Under the pieces are notes generated by a model. It was not told where the DNA came from and did not search any database. It saw only the letters and a program-made list of their open reading frames with translations. A program made the translations under genes and the position numbers. From the NCBI GenBank assembly GCA_903842575.1, contig CAIMMM010000107.1, positions 1 to 33,722 of the forward strand: a stretch of DNA of 33,722 nt. The letters are read 5' to 3'. Below, one piece after another: positions 1 to 8,473 of this stretch. Source of the DNA: an uncultured Bacteroidota bacterium (GTDB lineage Bacteria; Bacteroidota; Bacteroidia; Flavobacteriales; Flavobacteriaceae). The number at the start of each line of letters is the position of its first letter. Position 1 is the stretch's first letter.

Positions 1-3
1 AAT

Positions 4-2808
4 TTAAGGTGTGATTGTTAAAGAAACAAAATATTGTTGTCCAATAAGTCCTGCTCCTAGTACTTGTCCGTATTCTTTTCCACCAATATTTGTTGCTCCA
101 ACTTTAAGAATAGTTTTCAATGAAGGGATGCTATAATTGGCTTGAGCGTCAATAACTGTTGCTTCTTCGATCATACCGTCTGCAAAAGAAGATTGCCATA
201 AATATTCTGAATTCCATCTTCCACTAACAGATAATCCTAATTTTCCGAACAATTTATCATTGCTCAAAGTAGCTTTCACTCTGTGCTTTGGTGTATTAAA
301 ACTCGCTTCAAAATTTGGGTCTTTTGCTTGATTAAAATCAAATTGTGAATAGTTGTAGTTTCCACTAAGTTCAAAATCTTTATAAATTTTTCTAGATAAT
401 CCTAATCCAAAACCAAGAGATTTTACTTCAACATTTGTATTTGTATAAACCTGGTATTCTCTAGAATCTCTGTTGGCAAGTGCAGAAGCCGAAAGATTGG
501 TTGAAATATCTGGGTTAGTAACCGCTGTTCCGTAAAAAGGTGTTATAACATTAAAACCTCCAATAAAATCATTGTAAACATTATAATATCCATTAATATC
601 TAATGAGAACCCTTTAATGTTACCTCTATATCCTAAATCAAATGCTTTTACATTTTCTGGTTTTACTAAAGGTGCATTTGCTTTTACCAACAATGTAGCA
701 GCATTTGCTAACCCTGATGGAGGACCTGATCTATAGGCAGCATCAAACAACATATAAGACTCTTTTGTGAATGAATTGTAATAGGCACTTTCCCCATTTA
801 AAGTTACATTGCCGCCACCGCCGGCAGTGGATATTGGTAACGTTTCTGTAAATCTAGTTAAGTTATCCGGTGCAGATCCTATTAACACTCTACTTCCAAT
901 ATCAAATCCTATATATTGATCTTGTGTAGTTGGGTTTCGGAAACCTGTTTGGAATGAACCTCTAATGTTATGCTTTTTTTGTTGGTCCATAGAATAAACA
1001 AATGAAATTCTTGGAGAATAATTTCCGTCGAAATTTTTAGCTTTATCATATCTAACCGATCCTGTTAATTTTAATCTATCCTCCATTAGTTTTTTCTGAA
1101 CCTGAGTATAAATACCATATTCATTGTAATTAATAGGACTTAAAGCATCCGTGTAAATTCTTCCATGCGAGTTCAATTCATATAATCTATATGAACCTCC
1201 CACTTGAATTTCGGCTGCTTTAAACAAATCTTTGAAGTTATAATTAACGTCTGAATGATAAATTTTCGAATTATCAACTAATTTAGATCCTGTTAAAACA
1301 CTTGGATCCGCTATTACTTGATTGAATGCGTCTTTGAATGCTTGTGTTCCAGGAATTAATCTTCCTGTATCAGCTACACTTCTTGCGTAAGCATGTGCCT
1401 CCGCAGGAGTTGTCCCTACTCCAGGAACTAAACCTAAAGTTGCCGCTCCAAATGCTCCACCATATTCACCAAACCATTGCGCGTCCGATTTCCAAAATCT
1501 ATTTACATTTATAGCTGTAAAAGTCATGTCATACGATTTTCCTCCATCTTCTGTCGTTGTATATCCTCTAAGAAAGAAGTTTTTGTTTTTAATCTCTATT
1601 TTATGCTGTTGCATAAAGAAACCATTTAAATTATATCTGCTAGCTCCTTGATAAATGGAATTTCCAAAACCAAATTTAGATTGCCAAATGATTTCAAAAT
1701 CGTTTGCCCATGGCTTGAAGTGTAGCGAGAAATCAATTTTCGCATTTTTAACTTTACTTTCTGTTAAATCTGTTTCGTTATATCCTGTTCGGGAAATATC
1801 TTCATTTGGTAAAATATTGTAAGCTCCTGAACCATATGCATTTCTGCTTTTAAGATTTATGGCAACCTCATCACCATATACATTGATACCATTGTAGCCA
1901 TGATGGGTTCTATCTCTACCTGCTACACTAATGTCATCATAATTCGTTGCGTACCAGTCGGTCCCTTTCATAAAGGTAAAGTTGGCTTTTGCAGCAAAAT
2001 GTTTATCAAATACATGAGCTACTCTTACACCATAATCATAAAAATTATTAGTTCCGGCAGCTTTTTGAGTGGTTTGTCCAAATTTACCATAAGCCGTGAT
2101 TCCCTGATGCGTCCACGGATCCTGACTATTCATAAACAAAATTCCGTTAAATGCGTTAGCGCCATATAATGCAGAAGAAGCCCCTGGCAGCAATTCAACG
2201 CTTTGCACATCAATTTCTGAGACACCAATAAGATTTCCTAAAACAAAATTTAACAAAGGAGAAGCATTATCCATCCCGTCAACTAATTGCAAAAATCGTG
2301 AGTTGGCAACCGTTGCAAAACCACGAGTATTTATGGATTTAAAAGACATACTACTCGTATTCATTTGAACTTCTTTTAGATTTTCTAATCCATCATAAAA
2401 AGAAGGTGCTGCTGCTTTTTTTACATCTTTTATACTAAATCTTTCGATAGTAACTGGGGATTCTCTAATTCTTTCGGGAGCTCTTGAAGCCGAAACTACA
2501 ATTTCTTCTAATTTAGTTTCTTCATTAGTTAAATTTACATCTACTTTTTGATTCTCCGAAGTAACCTTTACTGAATTTGAGCCATAGCCTACGCTTGAAA
2601 CTTCAATTGAGAAGGGTAGTTTTTTTGACGTCTTTAAAGTGAAATTTCCCTCACTATCCGATACTGTTCCTTTTGATTCTCCAGCGATTTTAACATTTGC
2701 TCCTGGAATGGGTTCGTTTTTACTGTCTTTTACCGAACCTGAAATTGAAGTTTGCGCAAAAGTGATGCTACAAAAAAACAATGACATGATAAATAAATAA
2801 ATCTTCAT
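4..2808 (-). CDS. TonB-dependent outer-membrane receptor with N-terminal carboxypeptidase-regulatory domain
   Basis: This is a 934-residue outer-membrane receptor expected to import a ligand using TonB energy. The start chosen is the ATG at 2808, which gives a clean signal peptide beginning MKIYLFIMSLFFCSITFAQ. The open frame extends 13 codons further upstream, but those look non-coding and hold a promoter-like box. After the signal there is a CarboxypepD-regulatory-like beta-sandwich (about residues 20-105, containing GSVKDSKNEPIPGANV). A plug domain follows (about 110-235, with the NTRGF and LPGASSALYGANAFNG motifs), and then a long beta-barrel ending in the usual C-terminal beta-strand (FVSLTITP). 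The ligand cannot be told from the sequence, and no SusD-like partner is adjacent within the window. What lies beyond its 3' end is outside the window. The gene is separated from the upstream glmS operon by a terminator, so it is probably its own transcription unit. Confidence 0.9.
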   Translation of the reverse strand: MKIYLFIMSLFFCSITFAQTSISGSVKDSKNEPIPGANVKIAGESKGTVSDSEGNFTLKTSKKLPFSIEVSSVGYGSNSVKVTSENQKVDVNLTNEETKLEEIVVSASRAPERIRESPVTIERFSIKDVKKAAAPSFYDGLENLKEVQMNTSSMSFKSINTRGFATVANSRFLQLVDGMDNASPLLNFVLGNLIGVSEIDVQSVELLPGASSALYGANAFNGILFMNSQDPWTHQGITAYGKFGQTTQKAAGTNNFYDYGVRVAHVFDKHFAAKANFTFMKGTDWYATNYDDISVAGRDRTHHGYNGINVYGDEVAINLKSRNAYGSGAYNILPNEDISRTGYNETDLTESKVKNAKIDFSLHFKPWANDFEIIWQSKFGFGNSIYQGASRYNLNGFFMQQHKIEIKNKNFFLRGYTTTEDGGKSYDMTFTAINVNRFWKSDAQWFGEYGGAFGAATLGLVPGVGTTPAEAHAYARSVADTGRLIPGTQAFKDAFNQVIADPSVLTGSKLVDNSKIYHSDVNYNFKDLFKAAEIQVGGSYRLYELNSHGRIYTDALSPINYNEYGIYTQVQKKLMEDRLKLTGSVRYDKAKNFDGNYSPRISFVYSMDQQKKHNIRGSFQTGFRNPTTQDQYIGFDIGSRVLIGSAPDNLTRFTETLPISTAGGGGNVTLNGESAYYNSFTKESYMLFDAAYRSGPPSGLANAATLLVKANAPLVKPENVKAFDLGYRGNIKGFSLDINGYYNVYNDFIGGFNVITPFYGTAVTNPDISTNLSASALANRDSREYQVYTNTNVEVKSLGFGLGLSRKIYKDFELSGNYNYSQFDFNQAKDPNFEASFNTPKHRVKATLSNDKLFGKLGLSVSGRWNSEYLWQSSFADGMIEEATVIDAQANYSIPSLKTILKVGATNIGGKEYGQVLGAGLIGQQYFVSLTITP

Positions 2809-2837
2809 TTGGTTATGATTTTGTTGGTTTAAGAGAC

Positions 2838-2844
2838 CAAAGTA
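2838..2844 (-). promoter_or_regulatory. Possible -7 box for the TonB receptor
   Basis: On the minus strand this reads TACTTTG, one base short of the Bacteroidetes -7 consensus TAnnTTTG. It lies 30 nt before the chosen ATG, in the same 20-40 nt range as the better boxes in this window. No -33 TTG is visible at the right spacing, so this is tentative. Confidence 0.3.
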
Positions 2845-3039
2845 CAATTATTATTTTAAATTGATAAAAAAAACAGGTAATAATTTAGCATATGATAAAT
2901 TAACCTGATTAATCTTGTTGCTTTTAAAACTGCCCTTTTTTGTGTTTTTCTTAACATATTAATGGTATAGACAAAAAAACACTATGCTTACATAGTAATA
3001 TAGCCCTAAATATTAAATTAATCATAAATTTTTCAATAA

Positions 3040-3066
3040 AAAAAGCGAGAATAAATCTCGCTTTTT
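3040..3066 (-). terminator. Rho-independent terminator after glmS
   Basis: An 11-bp perfect stem (3040-3050 with 3056-3066; core AGCGAGA/TCTCGCT) has a five-base loop and is flanked by A/T runs. On the minus strand the hairpin is followed by a T-run. It lies 21 nt beyond the glmS stop codon and separates glmS from the TonB receptor gene. The remaining bases of the 278-nt gap hold nothing else that I recognise. Confidence 0.85.
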
Positions 3067-3086
3067 ATTTAATTTAAAATAAATAT

Positions 3087-4931
3087 TTATTCTACCGTTA
3101 CCGATTTTGCCAAATTTCTTGGTTGATCTACATTACAATCTCTCATTACAGCAATGTGATAAGACAACAACTGCAATGGTATAGTAGTTATCAAGGGAGA
3201 TAAAGCATCGGAGGTTTCTGGAATTTCAATTACATGATCTGCAAGGTCTTTTACTTGTGTGTCGCCTTTTGTTACAACTGCTATTATTTTTCCGCTTCTG
3301 GATTTAATTTCTTGAATGTTGCTCACTACTTTGTCGTAATGCCCTTGTTTTGGGGCAATAACTACTACAGGCATTTGTTCGTCTATAAGCGCAATAGGAC
3401 CGTGTTTCATTTCTGCTGCAGGGTAACCTTCGGCGTGGATATAGGATATTTCCTTTAATTTCAATGCGCCTTCAAGAGCAACCGGAAAATTATAACCCCT
3501 TCCTAAATAAAGACAATTCGGAGCGTCTTTAAACATAGCTGCAATTTCTTTTGCTTTGTCATTACATTCTAGCGCTTCTTTTACTTTGTCTGGAATGGTT
3601 TCTAATTCTTGTAAATATCTATGGAAATCAGAATTGGACAATGTCCCTTTAGCTTTTGCCAAACGTAAAGCAATCATTGTTAAAACGGTAATCTGAGTTG
3701 TAAAAGCTTTGGTTGATGCTACACCAATTTCAGGACCTGCATGCGTATATGCCCCTGCGTTGGTTTCTCTAGAAATAGAAGAACCTACAACATTACAAAC
3801 CCCAAAAACAAAAGCCCCTCTTTCTTTAGCTAATTTAATAGCGGCAAGTGTATCGGCAGTTTCCCCCGATTGAGAAATAGCAATAACCACATCCCCTTTG
3901 TTTATAATTGGATTTCTGTATCTGAATTCGGAAGCGTATTCTACTTCAACTGGGATTCTTGCAAATTCTTCAATAACATATTCTGCTACTAATCCAGCAT
4001 GCCAAGAAGTTCCACACGCAATAATTACTATTCTTTCGGCATGAAGAAATTTTTCAAGGTTATCTTCAACCCCTGCCATTTGAATAAGCCCCAAATTGGC
4101 ATGTAATCTTCCTCTATAAGTATCTTTAATAACATTGGGTTGCTCATAAATTTCTTTAAGCATAAAATGATCGTAACCGCCTTTTTCAATTTGCTCCAAA
4201 TTCATTTGAAGTTCTTGAATGTAAGGATCAACCAAAGAATCATCTTTAATTTTTCTGATTTTTAAAGGCTTGTGAAGTCTAACGATTGCCATTTCTTCAT
4301 CTTCAAGATAAATAGCATTGGAAGTATATTCTATAAAAGGTGAAGCATCAGATGCAATAAAAAATTCTTTTTCCCCAACTCCTATTGCCAAAGGGCTCCC
4401 TAATCTAGCTACTACAATTTCATCTGGGGTTTTTTTGTCAAAAACACAAATTGCATATGCCCCGACTACTTGGTTTAAAGCTACTTGAACCGCCTTCCCT
4501 AATTTGAAATTTTCTTTTTTCTGAACTTCTTCAATAAGATTGATAAGAACTTCTGTGTCTGTATCCGATTGAAAAGTATATCCTCTTTTTAGCAATTCCT
4601 TTTTTAATGGCTCATAATTTTCTATTATCCCATTATGAATAATTGCCAAATCACCAGAATTGGATAGATGTGGGTGTGAATTTACATCATTTGGAACACC
4701 GTGAGTTGCCCAGCGCGTATGACCCATGCCAATTGTGCCGCTAGTATTTATTTCTTTAGATTTCTCTTCAAGATCTGAAACTTTCCCTTTTGTTTTAGAA
4801 ATTTTTAATTCTTTGCCGTCATAAAGCATGATGCCGGCACTATCGTATCCTCTGTATTCTAATCGCTTTAATCCTTTTATAACAATTGGATAAGCTTCTC
4901 TATAACCTATGTATCCAACAATTCCACACAT
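3087..4931 (-). CDS. glmS: Glutamine--fructose-6-phosphate aminotransferase (isomerizing)
   Basis: GlmS makes glucosamine-6-phosphate from fructose-6-phosphate and glutamine. This is the committed cytosolic step to UDP-GlcNAc for peptidoglycan and lipopolysaccharide. The 614-residue protein starts MCGIVGYIG, so Cys2 becomes the N-terminal nucleophile of the glutaminase domain (about 1-220; GHTRWATHG and HNGIIENY motifs are present). Two SIS sugar-isomerase domains follow (about 280-430 and 450-600; SQSGETADT in the first). The C-terminus DQPRNLAKSVTVE matches the family's conserved tail. Its length is normal. It is the last gene of an operon with the GlgA-like and DUF4270 genes, starting 11 nt after the DUF4270 stop. 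That gap leaves no room for a glmS ribozyme leader. Confidence 0.98.
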   Translation of the reverse strand: MCGIVGYIGYREAYPIVIKGLKRLEYRGYDSAGIMLYDGKELKISKTKGKVSDLEEKSKEINTSGTIGMGHTRWATHGVPNDVNSHPHLSNSGDLAIIHNGIIENYEPLKKELLKRGYTFQSDTDTEVLINLIEEVQKKENFKLGKAVQVALNQVVGAYAICVFDKKTPDEIVVARLGSPLAIGVGEKEFFIASDASPFIEYTSNAIYLEDEEMAIVRLHKPLKIRKIKDDSLVDPYIQELQMNLEQIEKGGYDHFMLKEIYEQPNVIKDTYRGRLHANLGLIQMAGVEDNLEKFLHAERIVIIACGTSWHAGLVAEYVIEEFARIPVEVEYASEFRYRNPIINKGDVVIAISQSGETADTLAAIKLAKERGAFVFGVCNVVGSSISRETNAGAYTHAGPEIGVASTKAFTTQITVLTMIALRLAKAKGTLSNSDFHRYLQELETIPDKVKEALECNDKAKEIAAMFKDAPNCLYLGRGYNFPVALEGALKLKEISYIHAEGYPAAEMKHGPIALIDEQMPVVVIAPKQGHYDKVVSNIQEIKSRSGKIIAVVTKGDTQVKDLADHVIEIPETSDALSPLITTIPLQLLSYHIAVMRDCNVDQPRNLAKSVTVE

Positions 4932-4942
4932 AATTTTATGTA

Positions 4943-6637
4943 TTAATCAGGTTTTGTATAATAAATTTCTAGTTTTAATCTTTTGTCAAGAGGCGTTGGA
5001 AATTGCAAACTTGAATTCGTTCCGTATAATATGGTTCCTAAAGGACTTAAAACAGACATTGTTGGCGCTTTGTCGGTTGCCGAATTTGCTGTTTTTAATT
5101 TTGACATAGAAACATTGTTAATGTTTTCTGTAACGGACAATCCTAATCTGACGTTTGTAGAATCATTTTTAATTAGATTTCTAACATAATTCGTGATTCT
5201 GACTTTATACTGTACCCCTCTTCCATTGGCAACATCTTCTTTTTCAATAATACCCCCAAAAGTTGTTTTATTCCTTTTTGGGTTAGCCGAATTTGTAGTA
5301 TTATCAAATAAATAATCAATAAGTACTTTTTTATTATTTAAATCAAATAAATAAATACGCTCAGGCTCTATCGTTTGAACATTTGCCATTTTATCTTTAT
5401 CCACATAAAAAGTTAGATTGGCTTCATTAATTAACCATTTATTTTTTTTAATCACATCCAATTCATCAGGAATTCCATTAGGAACATTATTCATTACATC
5501 AGCTTCTGCATCATAACTTAACACATCGGCAGTTCCAAAAAGATCAATTACTGCCATAGAACCTTCTCCTCCTTTTAAATAAAGCCTCTCGTCTCCAATA
5601 GAAGTGTTTGGGTTGTTTATTGCATTGACATAATCCGCGTTTTCATTTGAATTGTCTAACAAACTCACTGTATTCCCCGACATTTTTAAAAGGAAAGTTT
5701 TCGCAAGCCTTACAACTGCGGCCTCATTAACGTCTGGCGTTTTGGGATCATCTTCTATTTGATTATCTTGTTTGTAATAAACGGTTATTTTTCCATTTTT
5801 AAAATTTAACATGGCCATATTTCCTGGACTAGCTCCTGCATTTTCTACTTTAAAATACAATCCTCTCATATAATTTTTGAAAATATTGTTGTTGTAAAGT
5901 TGCCCACTTGGTGCATTTAAAATTTTAGTTGTAAAAAAAGCGGCGTCCAAATGCATTCGCATTGCTGGTACCGTTTTAGTTATTTTTACATCCCCATTTG
6001 TGTCGAGGGTTTTTTCTTTTACCTCAGCATCGCTAAAGAAAAATTGATCATTCTCTCTATCATCAATTGCATTATTCAATTTTTGACCTATTTTATGACT
6101 ATCAATTTCAGCATTTTTATCGGTATAAAAAACTTGTTGGGTTCCTAATTGTTCTGATGGATCTAAATCTCTTAAATAAAAACCCGACTCATAAACTCCC
6201 AATTTTATTTTAGATAAATCTTCGCCAAAAATTGAATCTAATTCATAGGTTTTAGTTCCGTCACTAGCCGTTTCTTTTAAAGTGTTGAAATAAGGCACAT
6301 TCATAATCACACTGTCAATAACTGGTGCATTATCAATAGTTGTAAAAGTTGGATTTGGCGAATCCATTTCTAACTGCGTCACAAAACTTGCGGTAGTTTT
6401 ACCAAATGCAGGGTTGTTGTATATTCCAAGTGCATTAATATCTAAATTGTTAGAAGCAATTGGCCCTATTTTTTGATTGGATGCTTTTATACTTGCATCG
6501 GTATATTTATCAAAACCAAAATGGTCGTCACCAATAATATTGGTTCCTATTTCATTAAAATCTTTATCGCAGGACGCAAAAAAAAGCGCAACAAATAAAC
6601 CTAGTAAAAGCTGTTTTAAAAATGAAGTTCTGTACAT
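4943..6637 (-). CDS. DUF4270 family lipoprotein
   Basis: This 564-residue predicted lipoprotein has a hydrophobic signal ending in the lipobox FFASC, with the acylated Cys at residue 23, followed by Asp-Lys-Asp. I recognise it as DUF4270, a Bacteroidetes-restricted family of unknown function. The long mature part ([15 protein letters not shown] near the start) is rich in beta-strand and polar residues, which suggests a periplasmic or surface beta protein. It lies between the GlgA-like gene (13-nt gap) and glmS (11-nt gap), so the three are almost certainly co-transcribed. I recall this order as common in Flavobacterium. The link to glmS hints at an envelope role, but that is inference only. 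No catalytic motif is visible. Confidence 0.8.
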   Translation of the reverse strand: MYRTSFLKQLLLGLFVALFFASCDKDFNEIGTNIIGDDHFGFDKYTDASIKASNQKIGPIASNNLDINALGIYNNPAFGKTTASFVTQLEMDSPNPTFTTIDNAPVIDSVIMNVPYFNTLKETASDGTKTYELDSIFGEDLSKIKLGVYESGFYLRDLDPSEQLGTQQVFYTDKNAEIDSHKIGQKLNNAIDDRENDQFFFSDAEVKEKTLDTNGDVKITKTVPAMRMHLDAAFFTTKILNAPSGQLYNNNIFKNYMRGLYFKVENAGASPGNMAMLNFKNGKITVYYKQDNQIEDDPKTPDVNEAAVVRLAKTFLLKMSGNTVSLLDNSNENADYVNAINNPNTSIGDERLYLKGGEGSMAVIDLFGTADVLSYDAEADVMNNVPNGIPDELDVIKKNKWLINEANLTFYVDKDKMANVQTIEPERIYLFDLNNKKVLIDYLFDNTTNSANPKRNKTTFGGIIEKEDVANGRGVQYKVRITNYVRNLIKNDSTNVRLGLSVTENINNVSMSKLKTANSATDKAPTMSVLSPLGTILYGTNSSLQFPTPLDKRLKLEIYYTKPD

Positions 6638-6650
6638 AAATATAAATTAA

Positions 6651-7457
6651 TTAAGGAAGCATACTTTTATAAAAGTTGGTATACGCTTCTGCAAATTTTT
6701 CTTTCGGGGTGAAAGGTAAAAAAGGATTTCCTGAAGATTCTATAAATTTTGTTAAACTTGAAGACACATTTTCGGAAGCTATTATCAACCCGTCTGAATG
6801 ATTTATGGATGACAAAAGAAGATTTTCATAATTGGGAATTTCCAATTCTTTTACTACTGCATGAGGAATGTTGTCAAAGGTCAATTTGTTAATCATTTCC
6901 GTATTTAAAGTCCCTTCAAAGGACTGACTATAAACCGAAGTTACAATTTTTGTGTCCGAAAAAAGGGCTTCATCCTTGTAGAAATGCTTCATATAAACAG
7001 GTAGCATACTTGCCATCCATCCATGAACATGAATAATATCTGGAACCCAGTTTAATTTTTTTACAGTTTCTACAACCCCTTTTGCAAAGAAAATGGCCCT
7101 CTCGTCATTGTCTGGGTATAAAACTCCTTCTTCATCAGTGAAGGTAGCTTTTCGTTTAAAGTATTCATCATTATCAATAAAGTAAACCTGAATTCTTTCC
7201 TTTGGGATAGAGGCAACTTTAATAATTAATGGCATATCTAAATCATTCACCACCAAATTCATTCCCGACAATCTTATAACTTCGTGTAATTGATGTCTTC
7301 TTTCATTAATATTACCATATCTAGGCATAAATATTCTTATCTGTCCCCCTTGATTGTTTATCATTTTTGGAACGTCGTAAGACATTAAAGAAACCTCATT
7401 TTCAGCTAGATAAGGTACCACTTCAGATGATACATATAATATTCTCTTATCTTCCAT
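6651..7457 (-). CDS. GlgA-like protein: N-terminal glycogen/starch synthase (GT5) domain only
   Basis: This 268-residue protein resembles only the N-terminal Rossmann half of GT5 glycogen synthases: it starts ILYVSSEVVPYL, has IRIFMPRYGNINERR, and has DIIHVHGWMASMLPVYMK in place of the GlgA sequence DVVHAHDWHAGL. The C-terminal GT-B half that binds the nucleotide is absent. The KTGGL loop expected just after the first strand is replaced by residues AENEVSLM. Normal GlgA is about 470-480 residues, so this is a half-length form, but it has an intact start and stop. Annotation pipelines usually label it glycogen synthase; I doubt that it makes glycogen. It is the first gene of the operon with DUF4270 and glmS, has a -7 box 39 nt upstream, and is divergent from panC. 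Confidence 0.8.
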   Translation of the reverse strand: MEDKRILYVSSEVVPYLAENEVSLMSYDVPKMINNQGGQIRIFMPRYGNINERRHQLHEVIRLSGMNLVVNDLDMPLIIKVASIPKERIQVYFIDNDEYFKRKATFTDEEGVLYPDNDERAIFFAKGVVETVKKLNWVPDIIHVHGWMASMLPVYMKHFYKDEALFSDTKIVTSVYSQSFEGTLNTEMINKLTFDNIPHAVVKELEIPNYENLLLSSINHSDGLIIASENVSSSLTKFIESSGNPFLPFTPKEKFAEAYTNFYKSMLP

Positions 7458-7495
7458 ATATTTTCATACTTTATTTATTGCCTATAAAAAACATG

Positions 7496-7503
7496 CAAAA
7501 GTA
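7496..7503 (-). promoter_or_regulatory. -7 box for the GlgA-like/DUF4270/glmS operon
   Basis: The minus strand reads TACTTTTG, an exact match to TAnnTTTG, 39 nt before the operon's first ATG. No matching -33 TTG is visible. It is 31 bp from the divergent panC box, so the two units share one compact regulatory interval. Confidence 0.5.
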
Positions 7504-7534
7504 CAAATATTTATGCAGTTATTTAGGAAAATAG

Positions 7535-7542
7535 TAAGTTTG
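7535..7542 (+). promoter_or_regulatory. -7 box for panC
   Basis: TAAGTTTG is an exact TAnnTTTG match, 22 nt before the ATG at 7564. It lies inside the longer open frame that begins at 7513, which argues that translation starts at 7564 and not at 7513. No -33 TTG is seen. Confidence 0.5.
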
Positions 7543-7563
7543 CAACTTATTTATCATTCCCTT

Positions 7564-8412
7564 ATGCTCATTTTTAACAAAAAAATTGAACTCGTTGCAC
7601 ATTTATTAACGGCATCTAAACCCGAAACTACTATAGGTTTTGTGCCAACTATGGGAGCGCTTCATCAAGGACATTTGTCTTTGTTAGAAGAATCACTTCG
7701 CAACAACACGATTTCAATTATAAGTATTTTTGTAAATCCAACTCAGTTCAACAATCCCGAAGATTTGGATAAATACCCTCGAACTTTAGAAAAAGATATT
7801 GAAAAAGTAAAAACCGTTTCTAATAAAATAATTGTTTTTGCGCCATCAATAAAGGATATTTATAAAGGAAACACCATTTCTCAACATTTTGATTTTGAAG
7901 GGATAGAAAATCAAATGGAAGGAAAATTTAGAACTGGCCATTTTGATGGTGTTGGCACTATTGTAAAACGTCTTTTTGAAATTGTGAAGCCAACAAATGC
8001 CTATTTTGGAGAAAAAGATTTTCAGCAATTACAAATCATAAAAAAGCTGGTTTATAAATTAAAAATTCCTGTTAATGTGATAGGCTGCCCTATCTTCAGA
8101 GAAAAGAACGGACTGGCAATGAGTTCAAGAAATGAATTGCTAACTGAAAAGGAAAGAGCGGCGGCTACTATTATTTATAAAACTCTTTTAGAAGCAAAAA
8201 ATAGGTTTGCTACAAAAAGCACTAAGTCAATTGCCGATTGGGTAACCCAAACGTTTCAAACAAATCCGACATTTCAATTGGAGTATTTTCAAATTGCTGA
8301 TGAAGCTACATTATTGCCCTGTATAAAGAAAAGTAAGCATAAAAAATATCGTGCTTTTATAGCTGTTTTTGTCAATAAAATAAGATTGATTGACACCATT
8401 TCGTTAAATTAA
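7564..8412 (+). CDS. panC: Pantoate--beta-alanine ligase (pantothenate synthetase)
   Basis: PanC joins pantoate and beta-alanine with ATP to give pantothenate, the precursor of coenzyme A. The chosen start (ATG at 7564) gives 282 residues, the normal length, and begins MLIFNKKIEL as PanC proteins usually do. A frame 17 codons longer exists, but a promoter -7 box falls inside it. Visible motifs are PTMGALHQGH (residues 28-37, the HIGH-type ATP site), FVNPTQF, YFGEKDFQQL and NGLAMSSRN (the KMSKS-like region). In related genomes panD, the source of beta-alanine, often follows directly; here only a possible short remnant follows. The gene is divergent from the glmS operon. Confidence 0.95.
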   Translation: MLIFNKKIELVAHLLTASKPETTIGFVPTMGALHQGHLSLLEESLRNNTISIISIFVNPTQFNNPEDLDKYPRTLEKDIEKVKTVSNKIIVFAPSIKDIYKGNTISQHFDFEGIENQMEGKFRTGHFDGVGTIVKRLFEIVKPTNAYFGEKDFQQLQIIKKLVYKLKIPVNVIGCPIFREKNGLAMSSRNELLTEKERAAATIIYKTLLEAKNRFATKSTKSIADWVTQTFQTNPTFQLEYFQIADEATLLPCIKKSKHKKYRAFIAVFVNKIRLIDTISLN

Positions 8413-8426
8413 TTTACATTTACCGC

Positions 8427-8468
8427 ATTCAAATTATGAAATCGAAATTTATTTTTATATACCCTTAA
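8427..8468 (+). pseudogene. Possible remnant of panD (aspartate 1-decarboxylase)
   Basis: Between panC and the flippase-like gene, the frame starting at 8427 translates as IQIMKSKF, then drifts and reaches TAA at 8466-8468. As I remember it, flavobacterial PanD begins MQIQVVKSKIHRV, so IQ[IV][MV]KSK[FI] sits where the start of PanD would be. The initiator codon and the whole catalytic body (including the Gly-Ser self-cleavage site) are missing. The match is short and AT-rich, so chance similarity is possible. The ATG at 8436 could encode only ten residues and is unlikely to be a gene. Confidence 0.3.
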
Positions 8469-8473
8469 TTCCT

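Noticed and set aside
1900..2169. Antisense open frame inside the TonB receptor gene, and similar ones inside many other genes
   Set aside because: They overlap strongly supported genes, have no recognisable domain or promoter box, and their composition looks like a complement of coding sequence.
4932..4942. Possible glmS ribozyme upstream of glmS
   Set aside because: Only 11 nt separate glmS from the DUF4270 stop codon, too short for the ribozyme.
8436..8468. Ten-codon open frame starting ATG at 8436
   Set aside because: Too short and without features of a real gene; better explained as part of the possible panD remnant or as non-coding.
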